Of a stretch of DNA of 64,000 nucleotides, positions 42,081 to 50,403 are shown piece after piece. Under the pieces are notes generated by a model that saw only the letters and a program-made list of their open reading frames with translations, searched no databases and was not told where the DNA came from. The position numbers and the translations under genes are program-made. Each line of letters starts with the position of its first letter. Positions within the stretch are counted from its first letter, which is position 1. The DNA comes from Corallococcus caeni (lineage in GTDB: Bacteria; Myxococcota; Myxococcia; Myxococcales; Myxococcaceae), in the NCBI RefSeq assembly GCF_036245865.1, contig NZ_BTTW01000002.1, forward strand, positions 806,001 through 870,000. Direction: 5' to 3'.

Positions 42081-45000
42081 TTCACCAGCTCCTCGTAGTA
42101 GCGCTTCACCTGCTCGCGGTACTTCTCCGGCGCGCCCTGCTTCATCGCGTCCAGCAGGTCCTTGCGGAACTCGCGAGGCGCCTGGAAGGCGTCTTCATCC
42201 GGCAGCTCCACCTTGTCCTGCGGGTTGCGGCCGTTGCCCTCCTGCTGGCGGCCGGAGCCCATGGGCATGGGCAGCCCGCGGCCGCCCTTGCGGCCCTGCT
42301 GGCTCTGCTTCATCTGCTGCTGGAAGCGCTTGAGGCCCTCCATGGCGGCCTGCTGTTCGCCGTAGCCGCGGCCGGGGTCCTTGCCCTGCATGCGCTGGGA
42401 CGCCTCGCCCATGCGCTGGCCAATCTCATCCATCTGCTGGCCGGCCTCCTCCCCGAACAGCGGCGCCGTCTGCTCCATGTCCTCCATCTGCTGGCGCAGG
42501 CCCTGCGCGCGCTGCTCCAGCTGCTGCTGGCGCTGGCCCAGCTGCTGGAGCTGCTGCTTCTCCTGCTGCGACAGCTGCGAGCCCGGCGGCGGGAAGAGGC
42601 TCTGGAGTTGCTGGCTCACGTCCGACACGTCGCGCGCGTCCTTCTTGAGCTGCTCCGCGAGCTTCGCGGACTGCTGACGCACCTCCGGCGGGTTGCCGAA
42701 CATCTCGTCCAGCTGGCGCTGCTGCTCGCCCATGCTGGACAGCTGGCGCGCGGCGTCCTCCGCGCGGGCGGCGGACTCGGCGGCCAGGTCGAAGTCGTCC
42801 ACCTTGAGCGCGTTCTCCACGTTGCGCAGCTCGGACTGGGCCTCCTCCAGCGGGCGGGCCGCGCGGCTGTTGAGACGACCCGGGTCGAGCTTCTGGTAGT
42901 GCTCCTGCACCTGCTGCACCTTGCGCGCGAGCTCGTCCTTGAGGGCCTGGCCCTTCTCCTTGAGCCGGTCGCGGTTCTGGCCGCGGGCCTGGTCGCGCAG
43001 GGCGCGCGTCTGCTCGGCGACCTTCTGCTGCTCGTCCATGGTGCCCTGCAGGTCGTCCATGAACTTGCCGAACTTCTCCGCCAGCTCCGGGTACTGCTCC
43101 GCGCCGAAGTCCTCCTGGGACTTGTCCATGGAGTCGAGCATCTCGTCCATCTGCATGCCCAGCTCCTGGAGCTTCGCCAGGGCCTCGTCCGCCTTGCCCT
43201 CCTGCATCAGGCGCTCCACTTCATCCATGGCGCCCTGCATGTCCTCCTGCTCCATCATCTCCGACAGCGCCTCGGCGTTGAGGTGCTCGTCGCGGATGCC
43301 CTTGCGCAGCTCCGCCATGCGCTGCATCAACTCCTGGATGCGCGACTTGAGCTGCTGGATCTGCTGCATCACCTGCTCGCGCGCGGCCTCGTCCGGGTTG
43401 GCCTTGAACTGTTCGATGAGGCGCGACAGGTCGCGGCGCTCGTTGGCCAGTTGCTTCGTCAGCTCCTGGAGCGCCTCCAGCTTCTGCCGGTCCAGCAGCG
43501 ACTCCAGGTAGAGGATGTCGCGCTCCAGGCCCTCGATTTCGTCCTCCACCACGGCGGTGAGCCGGGTGCCGGTGCCCCAGTCCTCGCCGCGCGCGCGCTG
43601 GGTGCGCAGGTACAGGCGGCGGAAGTCGGAGGTGGTGCCCACGCTGCGCTTGAGCTCCCCGCCGATGTTCAAGAGCGCGGAGATGATCTCCTTGGGCACG
43701 TCCTTCTCGCGCGACAGCTCGGAGCCCTGGGCGCGGAAGTCGTCCGCGAGCTGCTGGCCGCCCGTGTCCACGGACTTCGCGGCCTCCACCGCCTGCGCGT
43801 CCTTCTGCTTCGCGCGGTCGGGCCCCTCCAGGCGGTCCGCCAGGTGGTCCACGAGCCGGCCCCACAGCGCTTCGGCCTTCTCCAGAGCGGCGCGGCGGTG
43901 CTCGGCGGCGCTGTAGACGCGCAGGGTCTGGGTGCGGCTGACGCCCTTCTTGGGGCCCTCCACCGCGTCGTTGTCCTTCGCCTCCACGTAGTAGGTGATG
44001 CGGTCGCCGGGGGCGGGCTTGAGCGGGCCCAGGTTCCAGTTGAAGGTGCCCCGGCTGCGGCGGCTGTCCTCGCGCGGCAGGTTCACGCGCGTCTCCTGCT
44101 TGGCGCCGGGCATGCGGAACACCAGCGCGAGGCCGGACAGGCCGTAGTCGTCGGTGGCCTCGTACTTGAGCGTCACCGTCTGGCCGGGGTCGACCTCGAT
44201 CTCCGTGGACGGCGTGAGCAGCGTCACCTGGGGGGACTTGTCCGCCTCCACGGTGAGGGGGATGTCCGGGCCCACCGCGAGCGGCTTCGCGCGCGCGCCG
44301 TAGAAGACGAAGTGGTAGTGGCCGCCCTGCTTCGCGACGAAGCTGCCGGTGAGCTCCCGGCCGCCGGTGACGGTGAGGGGCAGCGTCTGGTCGTTGACGA
44401 CGACCTCCGCGCGCTCGATGGGGCGGTCCGAGCGCGTCTTCAGCGCGACCTCGGTGCCGGCGGGGGCGCTGACCTCGCCGTTGGTGCCCGGCACGGTGCG
44501 CGGCGCGAGGCCGGTGTACGCGGGGTAGCGGTACGTCAGCTCGATGTCGCCGGTGATGGGCTCCACCTGCGCGGCGGTCTCCGGCCGCGCGGCCTGCTCC
44601 CGCAGGTGCTTCCAGCCCGCGGCCCACCGGCCGCCCACGAAGAACAGCAGCACCGCGAGCAGCAGCACCGCGCCGCCGCACGCCATGGCCACGCGGCGCA
44701 GCGGCTGGCGGTCCACCACGAGCCCGGGGTCCACCGTGCGGGCCCGCTCGTCCATCTGCCGCAGGAACGCGTCCGCGAGCTGGGGGGACCAGCCGGCCTC
44801 CTCCCGGCGCTCGCGCGACAGCTCCACCGCGGCGAGCACGTCCAGCGACAGCTCCGGGCGGCGCTGGCCCACGAGCCGGGCGGTGAGCAGGTCGTCGCCC
44901 ACCTGCCGGCGCGCGAGCACGACGCCGAACAAGCCCGCCACCGCCGCGCCCACCGGCACCGCGAGCCACAGGAGCCCCTGGGCGAACCCCGGCGCCACCC

Positions 45001-45220
45001 GTCCCAGCAGGCCCGTGGCGAACAGCAGCACGAGGGCCGCGACGGCGCCCAGCAGGACGCCCTGGGCCCAGAGCTGGCGGCGCTGACGGGCGCGCACCTG
45101 GGCGAGCAGCTCCGCCACGCCCCCGGAGCGCGCTTCGCGCCGGGCCTGGGGAGGCGGGGCCGGGGGAGGAGGCGGGGGCGGCAGCTCGGGGCCTGGGCTC
45201 TGCGGTGTCTCGAGGTTCAC
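42077..45220 (-). CDS. DUF4175-like large membrane protein with Gln-rich coiled coil
   Basis: 1047 residues from GTG 45220. Two adjacent transmembrane helices near residues 50-105 and another near 175, then an extracytoplasmic beta region (ITGDIELTYRYPAYTGLAPRTV), then about 550 residues of Gln/Glu/Leu-rich coiled coil, ending YREQVKRYYEELVK. This layout is that of DUF4175 proteins found with MoxR/BatA systems. The MoxR-DUF58-BatA operon of this genome is 18 kb away. Function unknown. Confidence 0.75.
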   Translation of the reverse strand: MNLETPQSPGPELPPPPPPPAPPPQARREARSGGVAELLAQVRARQRRQLWAQGVLLGAVAALVLLFATGLLGRVAPGFAQGLLWLAVPVGAAVAGLFGVVLARRQVGDDLLTARLVGQRRPELSLDVLAAVELSRERREEAGWSPQLADAFLRQMDERARTVDPGLVVDRQPLRRVAMACGGAVLLLAVLLFFVGGRWAAGWKHLREQAARPETAAQVEPITGDIELTYRYPAYTGLAPRTVPGTNGEVSAPAGTEVALKTRSDRPIERAEVVVNDQTLPLTVTGGRELTGSFVAKQGGHYHFVFYGARAKPLAVGPDIPLTVEADKSPQVTLLTPSTEIEVDPGQTVTLKYEATDDYGLSGLALVFRMPGAKQETRVNLPREDSRRSRGTFNWNLGPLKPAPGDRITYYVEAKDNDAVEGPKKGVSRTQTLRVYSAAEHRRAALEKAEALWGRLVDHLADRLEGPDRAKQKDAQAVEAAKSVDTGGQQLADDFRAQGSELSREKDVPKEIISALLNIGGELKRSVGTTSDFRRLYLRTQRARGEDWGTGTRLTAVVEDEIEGLERDILYLESLLDRQKLEALQELTKQLANERRDLSRLIEQFKANPDEAAREQVMQQIQQLKSRIQELMQRMAELRKGIRDEHLNAEALSEMMEQEDMQGAMDEVERLMQEGKADEALAKLQELGMQMDEMLDSMDKSQEDFGAEQYPELAEKFGKFMDDLQGTMDEQQKVAEQTRALRDQARGQNRDRLKEKGQALKDELARKVQQVQEHYQKLDPGRLNSRAARPLEEAQSELRNVENALKVDDFDLAAESAARAEDAARQLSSMGEQQRQLDEMFGNPPEVRQQSAKLAEQLKKDARDVSDVSQQLQSLFPPPGSQLSQQEKQQLQQLGQRQQQLEQRAQGLRQQMEDMEQTAPLFGEEAGQQMDEIGQRMGEASQRMQGKDPGRGYGEQQAAMEGLKRFQQQMKQSQQGRKGGRGLPMPMGSGRQQEGNGRNPQDKVELPDEDAFQAPREFRKDLLDAMKQGAPEKYREQVKRYYEELVK

Positions 45221-45454
45221 GCTGGCTTGTCCGCTCGTCGGTCGCGAGCCAACCCCGGGCGGGGCGGGCTATTTCCCAATTGTGACGCACTCCCGCCGTC
45301 TTCGCGCGTGCATCGCCGGGGCGGAAGGCGGAAGGGGACGGCCTGTGTCCGCCGCAGGAAGGAGGGGCGGACGGCAGGGTTCTGGGGACAACGCGGAAGG
45401 GGGACCCGCGCCCTCCCCGCCCGCTGGGGACGGTGGGAGGGCAGGGCGGCGCGC

Positions 45455-46009
45455 TCAGCCCTCGGCGGAAGGAGGGGAGCGGGGGGCGGCCGCGGCGTCC
45501 TCCATGGGGGCGGAGAGGCCGCCCAGCTCCTCGGCGAGCGCGGTGAGCACTTCCTGGGTGAAGACGATGCGGTCGCGGGGCATGCGGGCGAGCACGCGCT
45601 GCACGGCGGACTCGACGGTGCCCTCGGACGGGATGTCCAGCGCGCGGCCGGTGTCGGTGAGCGCGAAGAGGGCCTTGCGGCCGTCGAGCGGATCCGACTT
45701 GCGCTCCAGCAGGCCTCGCTTCTCCAGGCGCTTGAGCACCCCCGTGAGGGTGCTGGGGTGCACGTGGAGGATGTTGGCGAGCGTGCCGGCGGTGATGCCC
45801 GGGAAGCGCCCGACCAGCCGGATGACCAGCCGCTGCGGGCCGGTGAGCCCCAGCGTGGACTCCATCCGCTTGGACGTGGACTGCAGGCCATGGTCCACGG
45901 CCCACAGGAGGCGCATGAACTCCAGCACCTCGCCCAGCTGCTGGTGCGATCCCCGGGACTTGCTGCCCTCCGGGCCTGCCATCGACTCCGGGGCGTGTGT
46001 GTCCTTCAT
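45455..46009 (-). CDS. MarR-family transcriptional regulator
   Basis: 184 residues from ATG 46009, with GGAGGA upstream. MarR winged helix: LGLTGPQRLVIRLVGRFPGITAGTLANILHVHPSTLTGVLKRLEKRGLLERKSDPLDGRKALFALTDTG. The basic wing (DPLDGRK) is intact. Target unknown; the flanking gaps have no obvious dyad. The frame continues upstream to 46225 but the extra residues are not family-like. Confidence 0.88.
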   Translation of the reverse strand: MKDTHAPESMAGPEGSKSRGSHQQLGEVLEFMRLLWAVDHGLQSTSKRMESTLGLTGPQRLVIRLVGRFPGITAGTLANILHVHPSTLTGVLKRLEKRGLLERKSDPLDGRKALFALTDTGRALDIPSEGTVESAVQRVLARMPRDRIVFTQEVLTALAEELGGLSAPMEDAAAAPRSPPSAEG

Positions 46010-46175
46010 GGGCGCATCCTCCTTCAACTCCGGCCTCCCTGTCTTTCCGATGTGTTCCAAAGGTTGGGCGTGTCCTACCGCGTCGGCCTGTGGGTTCCAG
46101 CAAAATCCGGAAGGGGTGCTCGCGGCTGGACGGGGACGCCCGCCCGGAGGCCTTGGAAGGCGGCGACAAGGGCCG

Positions 46176-46203
46176 CCCCCCGGGCATGCCGGAGCCCGGG
46201 GGG
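46176..46203 (-). terminator. GC hairpin downstream of the comEA-like gene
   Basis: CCCCCCGGGC and GCCCGGGGGG (10 bp, perfect) with an 8-nt loop, 32 bp after the comEA-like stop on the minus strand. No T-run. It could also influence the MarR promoter further downstream. Confidence 0.45.
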
Positions 46204-46235
46204 GACCCTCATGAGCCTGACTCAAACCGTGGATT

Positions 46236-46589
46236 TCATGGGTTCGTGACGCTTCCCTCCCTTCCCGGCGGCGACCCGGCGGGGACCTGCTCCACCTTGA
46301 GCGTCGTGGGGCCGCTGAGGGCCAGGTGGGCCCTCAGCTTGAGGAACTTCTTCTTGCCGAAGCCCTTGACCCGGACCAGCTCCTCGACGCGACCGAAGGG
46401 CCGCTTCTTGCGGTGCTCGAGGATGCGCTGCGCCGCCTTCTCACCCACGCCCGGCAGCAGGTCCAGCTCCGCCGCCGTGGCTTCGTTCAAGTTGACCACC
46501 CCCACGTATTGCGTGCGCGAGCTGGCGGCCTCCGCACGCCCCGCTCCCATCAGCACGCAGCCCAACACCCACGCCCAGGCCCACTTCAC
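46236..46589 (-). CDS. ComEA-like helix-hairpin-helix protein
   Basis: 117 residues: signal peptide (MKWAWAWVLGCVLMGAGRAEA), then VNLNEATAAELDLLPGVGEKAAQRILEHRKKRPFGRVEELVRVKGFGKKKFLKL, two helix-hairpin-helix motifs that bind DNA non-specifically in competence protein ComEA. In this organism it may bind extracellular DNA at the envelope. It overlaps the stop of the small upstream gene by 4 bp. Confidence 0.85.
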   Translation of the reverse strand: MKWAWAWVLGCVLMGAGRAEAASSRTQYVGVVNLNEATAAELDLLPGVGEKAAQRILEHRKKRPFGRVEELVRVKGFGKKKFLKLRAHLALSGPTTLKVEQVPAGSPPGREGSVTNP

Positions 46590-46834
46590 GAGTGGCCCCC
46601 CACGCCCGTCTCCGTCCCCGCGTCGCCCGCGAAGCGTCCGCCCGCCGCCGTGTCGCGCTTCTCCGCCGCCTCGCGCACGTGCAGCTTCCCGTCGAGGGGC
46701 AGCACGTCCAGCAGCACGTTGAGCGAACCGTCCTTGTTCACGAACGCGCTGCCGGCGCGCACCCAGATGCTTCCGCCCTTGCCCTCGCGGATGGAGAACA
46801 CCGCCAACCGCTTCCCCGCCATCAGCATCGACAC
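46586..46834 (-). CDS. Small conserved-looking protein, unknown function
   Basis: 82 residues from GTG 46834, preceded by GAAGGGGGAAGC, a good Shine-Dalgarno. The beta-rich core MLMAGKRLAVFSIREGKGGSIWVRAGSAFVNKDGSLNVLLDVLPLDGKLHVRE is followed by a disordered tail. The upstream frame to 47059 is Arg-rich and non-coding in appearance. Coupled to the comEA-like gene by a 4-bp overlap. No family is recognised. Confidence 0.6.
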   Translation of the reverse strand: MSMLMAGKRLAVFSIREGKGGSIWVRAGSAFVNKDGSLNVLLDVLPLDGKLHVREAAEKRDTAAGGRFAGDAGTETGVGGHS

Positions 46835-47182
46835 GCTTCCCCCTTCAGAATCCCGCGCCACCACGGCCGGGGCACCTCGCTGGCTCGACCGCCTGAGGTC
46901 GCGTCGGGGCATGAGCAGTCCGCGTGCCAGCGGCGTGCTCCTCTGAGGTCGCGTCAGTGCACCGTGCGGCGGTGCGCGCGGCGTCCACGCACGGGGATGG
47001 GCGTGGATGCTCCAGCGCGTGTCTTGCGCGGTGAGAGACGTGGCCTGCCGAGAACGCACCGAGCTTCTGGGCTCGCATCAGGCAGTGGGGCCGGTCGAGT
47101 CGGGCGCGGCGGCACCGGTGCTGCATGGCGTTGGAGCAGTGGGGCTTTGACCTCTGACCGCGACACCTTTCCAGGAACCGCC
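46835..47182. other. Divergent gap with a 13-bp direct repeat
   Basis: 348 bp without a credible gene, between the small GTG-start gene and the DUF1016 gene. It contains two identical copies of CTGAGGTCGCGTC (46893-46905 and 46943-46955), 50 bp apart, in the first third. Otherwise nothing recognisable; both promoters must lie here. Confidence 0.45.
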
Positions 47183-48364
47183 ATGAAGATGTCGCGCAAG
47201 AGGGGAGGCAGTACCGTAGGGACGCCTGAACGCTCGCGCGAACTGCTTGTTGTCGCGCCCGGCGACCAAGAGGTTTCAATGCTCGTCCACGACCTCAGTT
47301 CAATGATCGAGGCGGCTCGCCAGCAGGTCGCGGTCACCGCGAACGCCACGCTCACGACGCTGTACTGGCAAATAGGACATCGCGTCCTCACCGAGGTGAC
47401 GGGTGGGCAGCGCGCGGAATACGGTGGCCAGATTGTCTCCGCAGTGGGGAGACAATTGGAGGCCCGCTACGGACGTGGCTTCGGCGAGAAGAACCTGCGC
47501 CGGATGGTGCAGTTCGCCACCGTGTTTCCCGACGCGGAGATTGTCGCAGCACTGCTGCGACAATTGGGGTGGACCCACTTCACCCTGCTGATTCCGCTCA
47601 GCGACCCGCTAAAGCGCGAGTTCTACGCCGAGATGTGCCGCGTCGAGCGATGGAGCACGCGCGAGCTGCGCCAGAAGATCGACAGCATGCTCTTCGAGCG
47701 CACGGCACTCTCCAAGAAGCCGGAGGAGTTCATTCGCGGGGAGCTCGCGGCGCTCCGCGAGAAGGGCGAACTCACGCCGACGCTCGTGTTCCAAGACCCA
47801 TACATGCTCGATTTCCTCGAGCTCTCCGACACCTACAGTGAGAAGGATCTCGAGTCAGCCATCCTCCGCGAGATCGAGCGCTTCCTCCTCGAACTCGGAG
47901 TGGGCTTCGCCTTTGTCGAACGTCAGAAGCGCATCACTCTCGACGGCGACGACTACTACCTCGACCTGCTCTTCTTCCATCGGCGCATGCGAAGGCTCGT
48001 CGCCATCGAACTGAAGATCGGCGACTTCAAGCCCGCGGACTCCGGCCAGATGGAGCTCTACCTGCGGTGGCTCGATCGACACGAACGCCAGCCTGCCAAG
48101 CAGGCTCCGCTCGGAATCATCCTATGCGCGGGCAAGAAGCGCGAGACGGTCGAATACCTCGACCTCGACGCGCGTGGAATCCATGTCGCCGAGTACCTGA
48201 CTGAATTGCCTCCGCGTGAGGTCCTCCAGGAACGCCTCCACCGTGCCATCGAGTCCGCGCGTGCAAGGCTCGAAATCAGGACAGGGGTCGATGTGGACGC
48301 AGCTTCGAGCACGCCGGCCGCGGCGACTCGAGGCCCGAAGCGGAAGCCCAAGGGGAGGAAGTGA
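47183..48364 (+). CDS. DUF1016 (YhcG-type) PD-(D/E)XK nuclease
   Basis: 393 residues from ATG 47183, with AGGAAC upstream. N-terminal DUF1016 helical domain (LYWQIGHRVLTEV, YGRGFGEKNLRRMVQFATVFPD, QLGWTHFTLLIPL) and a C-terminal nuclease domain with YYLDLLFFHRRMRRLVAIELKIGDFKPADSGQMELYL (D, E and K of the PD-(D/E)XK site, plus Gln). Cytoplasmic. Codon use includes ATA and more A/T than its neighbours, which suggests transfer. It ends 15 bp before a stranded riboswitch fragment. Confidence 0.9.
   Translation: MKMSRKRGGSTVGTPERSRELLVVAPGDQEVSMLVHDLSSMIEAARQQVAVTANATLTTLYWQIGHRVLTEVTGGQRAEYGGQIVSAVGRQLEARYGRGFGEKNLRRMVQFATVFPDAEIVAALLRQLGWTHFTLLIPLSDPLKREFYAEMCRVERWSTRELRQKIDSMLFERTALSKKPEEFIRGELAALREKGELTPTLVFQDPYMLDFLELSDTYSEKDLESAILREIERFLLELGVGFAFVERQKRITLDGDDYYLDLLFFHRRMRRLVAIELKIGDFKPADSGQMELYLRWLDRHERQPAKQAPLGIILCAGKKRETVEYLDLDARGIHVAEYLTELPPREVLQERLHRAIESARARLEIRTGVDVDAASSTPAAATRGPKRKPKGRK
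47432..47456. repeat. In-gene palindrome P1 (25 bp)
   Basis: ATTGTCTCC and GGAGACAAT enclose 7 bp within the DUF1016 coding sequence, encoding IVSAVGRQ. It has the same 25-bp span, ends and following TGG as the second palindrome 108 bp downstream. Confidence 0.6.
47540..47564. repeat. In-gene palindrome P2 (25 bp)
   Basis: ATTGTCGCAGCA and TGCTGCGACAAT flank one central C, a perfect 12-bp dyad inside the DUF1016 gene, encoding IVAALLRQ. It matches palindrome P1 in outer bases and size. Confidence 0.65.
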
Positions 48365-48379
48365 AGGGCTCCAAGGTCA

Positions 48380-48477
48380 CACGGCCCGCGCCTTGACGGG
48401 CCTGGGGTGACCTCCTGGAAGGACCGTGCCCTTGGGTGCCCAGGCCGGGCCTTCAAGAGGGAAGCCGGTGCGAGTCC
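48380..48477 (+). repeat. Stranded copy of the cobalamin-riboswitch promoter and 5' half (copy A)
   Basis: 98 bp identical to 50135-50232 at 94 positions, with no indels. It contains TTGACG (48393-48398), a 17-bp spacer, a weakened -10 (TGGAAG against TAGAAG in copy B) and the aptamer 5' half through AAGCCGGTGCGAGTCC. The second half of the aptamer and the B12 box are missing. It is therefore a non-functional remnant or one end of a duplication, starting 16 bp after the DUF1016 stop. Confidence 0.85.
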
Positions 48478-48508
48478 TGGGCGGTCTGGCCGTCATCCGG
48501 AAAGAGTC

Positions 48509-49492
48509 TCAGCGCTCGCTGTCGAGCAGCTTCATCTGCTGCTCGGGGTAGCGGGTGCCGGCGATCGCCTCCTTGGGGAGGATGGCCTCGACGGCGGCCA
48601 CGTCGTCGGACGACAGGGGCTTGTCGAGCGCGCCGAGCACGTCGAGCAGCTGTTTGCGCGTGCGTGCGCCGACCACGGGCACGAGCGCCGGTTGCTTCGC
48701 CAGCACCCACGCCACGGAGAGCTGCGCGGGCGTCATCCCGCGCTCCGCGGCGTATGCGTGGAAACGCGCGACGGCCGCTGCGTTGCGTTGGCCCGCCTCG
48801 CCACCAAAGCGGGGGTAGTGCAGGCGGACACCTTCCGCCTTCGCTCCCGTCAGCAGGCCGCGGGAGAGCACGCCGTACAGGGTCGCGCTCATGCCAAGCT
48901 CGGCGAGCGTGGGGAAGAGGGTCTTCTCCGGCTCGCGCGTGATGAGCGCGTACTCGATTTGAAGGTCGCTCAAGGGGTGCACCTTCGCCGCGCGGCGGAT
49001 CGTCTCGGCACCCACCTCGGAGAGCCCGATGTTCCGCACGTAGCCGCCCTTCACCAACTCGGCGATCGCGCCCACTGTGTCTTCGATCGGCACGTTCGGG
49101 TCCAGCCGGGCGGGGCGATAGACGTCGAGGTAGTCGACGCCGAGCCGCCGCAAGCTGTACGTGACGAAGTTCTTCACCGCCGAGGGGCGCCCGTCGAAGC
49201 CCACGAAGGCGCCGTCCGGCCCCCGCATGGCTCCGAACTTCACCGAGAGCTGCACCTTGTCGCGCTGGCCCTCGATGGCGCGGCGAATGAGCAGTTCGTT
49301 GTGCCCGCTGGCGTAGAAGTCGGCGGTATCGAGCAGCGTCACGCCGCGCTCGATGGCCTCGCGGAGGGTGGCGACACTCTCGTTCTCATCGGACGGTCCG
49401 TACGCTCCGGACATGCCCATGCAGCCGAGGGCAATGGGAAACACCTGCGGGCCTGTCCTACCGAGTTGCGTCGTGCGGTGGGTGGGAGTCAT
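48509..49492 (-). CDS. Aldo/keto reductase
   Basis: 327 residues. TIM-barrel AKR with D55, Y60 (DTADFYASG) and K85 (VKFG) in place. The usual catalytic histidine position reads YRPARLDP, with Ala128 where His is expected, as in a known AKR subset. C-terminal NADP-binding segment VVGARTRKQLLDVLGAL. Divergent from a TetR gene with paired operators, so substrate-inducible. Ends 32 bp from the direct-repeat copy A. Confidence 0.88.
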   Translation of the reverse strand: MTPTHRTTQLGRTGPQVFPIALGCMGMSGAYGPSDENESVATLREAIERGVTLLDTADFYASGHNELLIRRAIEGQRDKVQLSVKFGAMRGPDGAFVGFDGRPSAVKNFVTYSLRRLGVDYLDVYRPARLDPNVPIEDTVGAIAELVKGGYVRNIGLSEVGAETIRRAAKVHPLSDLQIEYALITREPEKTLFPTLAELGMSATLYGVLSRGLLTGAKAEGVRLHYPRFGGEAGQRNAAAVARFHAYAAERGMTPAQLSVAWVLAKQPALVPVVGARTRKQLLDVLGALDKPLSSDDVAAVEAILPKEAIAGTRYPEQQMKLLDSER

Positions 49493-49522
49493 GGCTTCCT
49501 CTCGTCCAACGGCTGGGCTATA

Positions 49523-49537
49523 CGGAACATTGTTCCG
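49523..49537. promoter_or_regulatory. TetR operator O1
   Basis: CGGAACATTGTTCCG, a perfect 15-bp palindrome around a central T, 30 bp upstream of the aldo/keto reductase start on the minus strand. Matches O2 at all but one base. Likely bound by the adjacent TetR repressor. Confidence 0.7.
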
Positions 49538-49554
49538 GTCTGAATGGAGATATG

Positions 49555-49569
49555 CGGAACGTTGTTCCG
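49555..49569. promoter_or_regulatory. TetR operator O2
   Basis: CGGAACGTTGTTCCG, arms CGGAAC/GTTCCG, centre 32 bp from O1 (about three helical turns, so same face). It lies immediately upstream of the TetR start at 49582 and overlaps the earlier in-frame ATG at 49552, which argues against that earlier start. Confidence 0.7.
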
Positions 49570-49581
49570 TTTGTCAAGGCG

Positions 49582-50151
49582 ATGAAGAAAACCAACAGAG
49601 CGGATGCCCAGCGCAACCTCGACGCGCTGCTCGAGGCGGCGAAGGCCGTGTTCGCCGAATCCGGAGTCGACGCGCCGGTACGCGAGATCGCGAGTCGCGC
49701 GGGCGTCGGCATCGCGACGGTGTATCGGCACTTTCCCCAGCGGGCTGATCTGATCGCCGCCGTGTACCGGCGCGAAATCGACGCATGCGCGGCCGAGGCC
49801 CAGGTGCTGGCACGCGAGCATGAGCCGTTCGAAGCGCTGACGCGGTGGCTTCATCGATTCACGAGCCTGATCGCCACCAAGCGAGGGCTTGCCGCGTCGC
49901 TCAATGCCCAGGATCCGGCGTATCAGGCGGTGCCGGCGTATTTCCGGGAGCACCTGGAGCCTGCGCTCCAGTCGCTGCTCGGCGCGGCGGCCGCGGCGGG
50001 TCAGGTGCGCAAGGACGTCGACGCGTACGAACTCCTGCGGGGCATAGGGAGTCTCTGCATTCCTGTCTCGGAGGTCGGCCCGGGCTACACCCGGAGAATG
50101 GTCGACCTGCTCATCGACGGACTGCGCTACGGCGCACGGCCCGCGCCTTGA
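49582..50151 (+). CDS. TetR-family transcriptional regulator
   Basis: 189 residues from ATG 49582 (AAGG upstream). HTH: RNLDALLEAAKAVFAESGVDAPVREIASRAGVGIATVYRHFPQRADLIAAVYRREI. The ligand domain is all-helical. The last five codons and stop lie inside direct-repeat copy B, so the natural C-terminus may have been altered by the rearrangement. Represses the divergent aldo/keto reductase through two matching dyads. Confidence 0.88.
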   Translation: MKKTNRADAQRNLDALLEAAKAVFAESGVDAPVREIASRAGVGIATVYRHFPQRADLIAAVYRREIDACAAEAQVLAREHEPFEALTRWLHRFTSLIATKRGLAASLNAQDPAYQAVPAYFREHLEPALQSLLGAAAAAGQVRKDVDAYELLRGIGSLCIPVSEVGPGYTRRMVDLLIDGLRYGARPAP

Positions 50152-50232
50152 CGGGCCTGGGGTGACCTCCTAGAAGGGCCGGGCCCTTGGGTGCCCATGC
50201 CGGGCCTTCAAGAGGGAAGCCGGTGCGAGTCC
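50135..50232 (+). repeat. 98-bp direct repeat, copy B (intact riboswitch side)
   Basis: Partner of 48380-48477 with four mismatches. It spans the TetR stop, the complete TTGACG-N17-TAGAAG promoter and the first half of a full cobalamin aptamer. The two copies bracket the aldo/keto reductase-TetR pair. Confidence 0.85.
50148..50176 (+). promoter_or_regulatory. Promoter of the btuB riboswitch transcript
   Basis: -35 TTGACG (50148-50153), 17-bp spacer, -10 TAGAAG (50171-50176). The -10 ends 7 nt before the first base of the aptamer P1 stem. The two other riboswitches in the window have the same layout and the same 7-nt distance. Confidence 0.65.
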
Positions 50233-50401
50233 GGCGCGGTCCCGCCACTGTGAACGGGTTGCCCTGAGGTCCAGGGCCGGAAGCCTCGGCTGTCACCACT
50301 TTCGCGTCAGCGGATGCGAAGGGAAGGTGGAGGGTTCCTTCCAGAAGGGCGCAGCGTGCGCCCACGTCTGGAGCCTGTCAGCCAGGAGACCTGCCCAGGG
50401 G
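50184..50401 (+). promoter_or_regulatory. Cobalamin riboswitch 1 (btuB leader)
   Basis: P1 stem: CCCTTGGG (50184-50191) with CCCAGGGG (50394-50401). Core elements are in order: GGGAAGCCGGTGCGAGTCCGG, the GCCACTGTGA segment at 50244-50253, a long variable arm, and the B12 box AGCCAGGAGACCTGCC at 50380-50395. Right after it a hairpin CGGCAGC-GGT-GCTGCCG (50404-50420) is the likely expression platform. High cobalamin should shut off the downstream receptor gene. Confidence 0.93.
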
Positions 50402-50403
50402 TG

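Noticed and set aside
42608..46249. 1213-codon open frame on the plus strand
   Set aside because: Antisense to the DUF4175 gene and MarR; Leu/Arg/His-rich composition typical of a shadow frame.
48380..50232. Insertion sequence or integron carrying the aldo/keto reductase and TetR
   Set aside because: No transposase, integrase or terminal inverted repeats; the bordering repeat is a regulatory sequence and direct, so a rearrangement explains it better.
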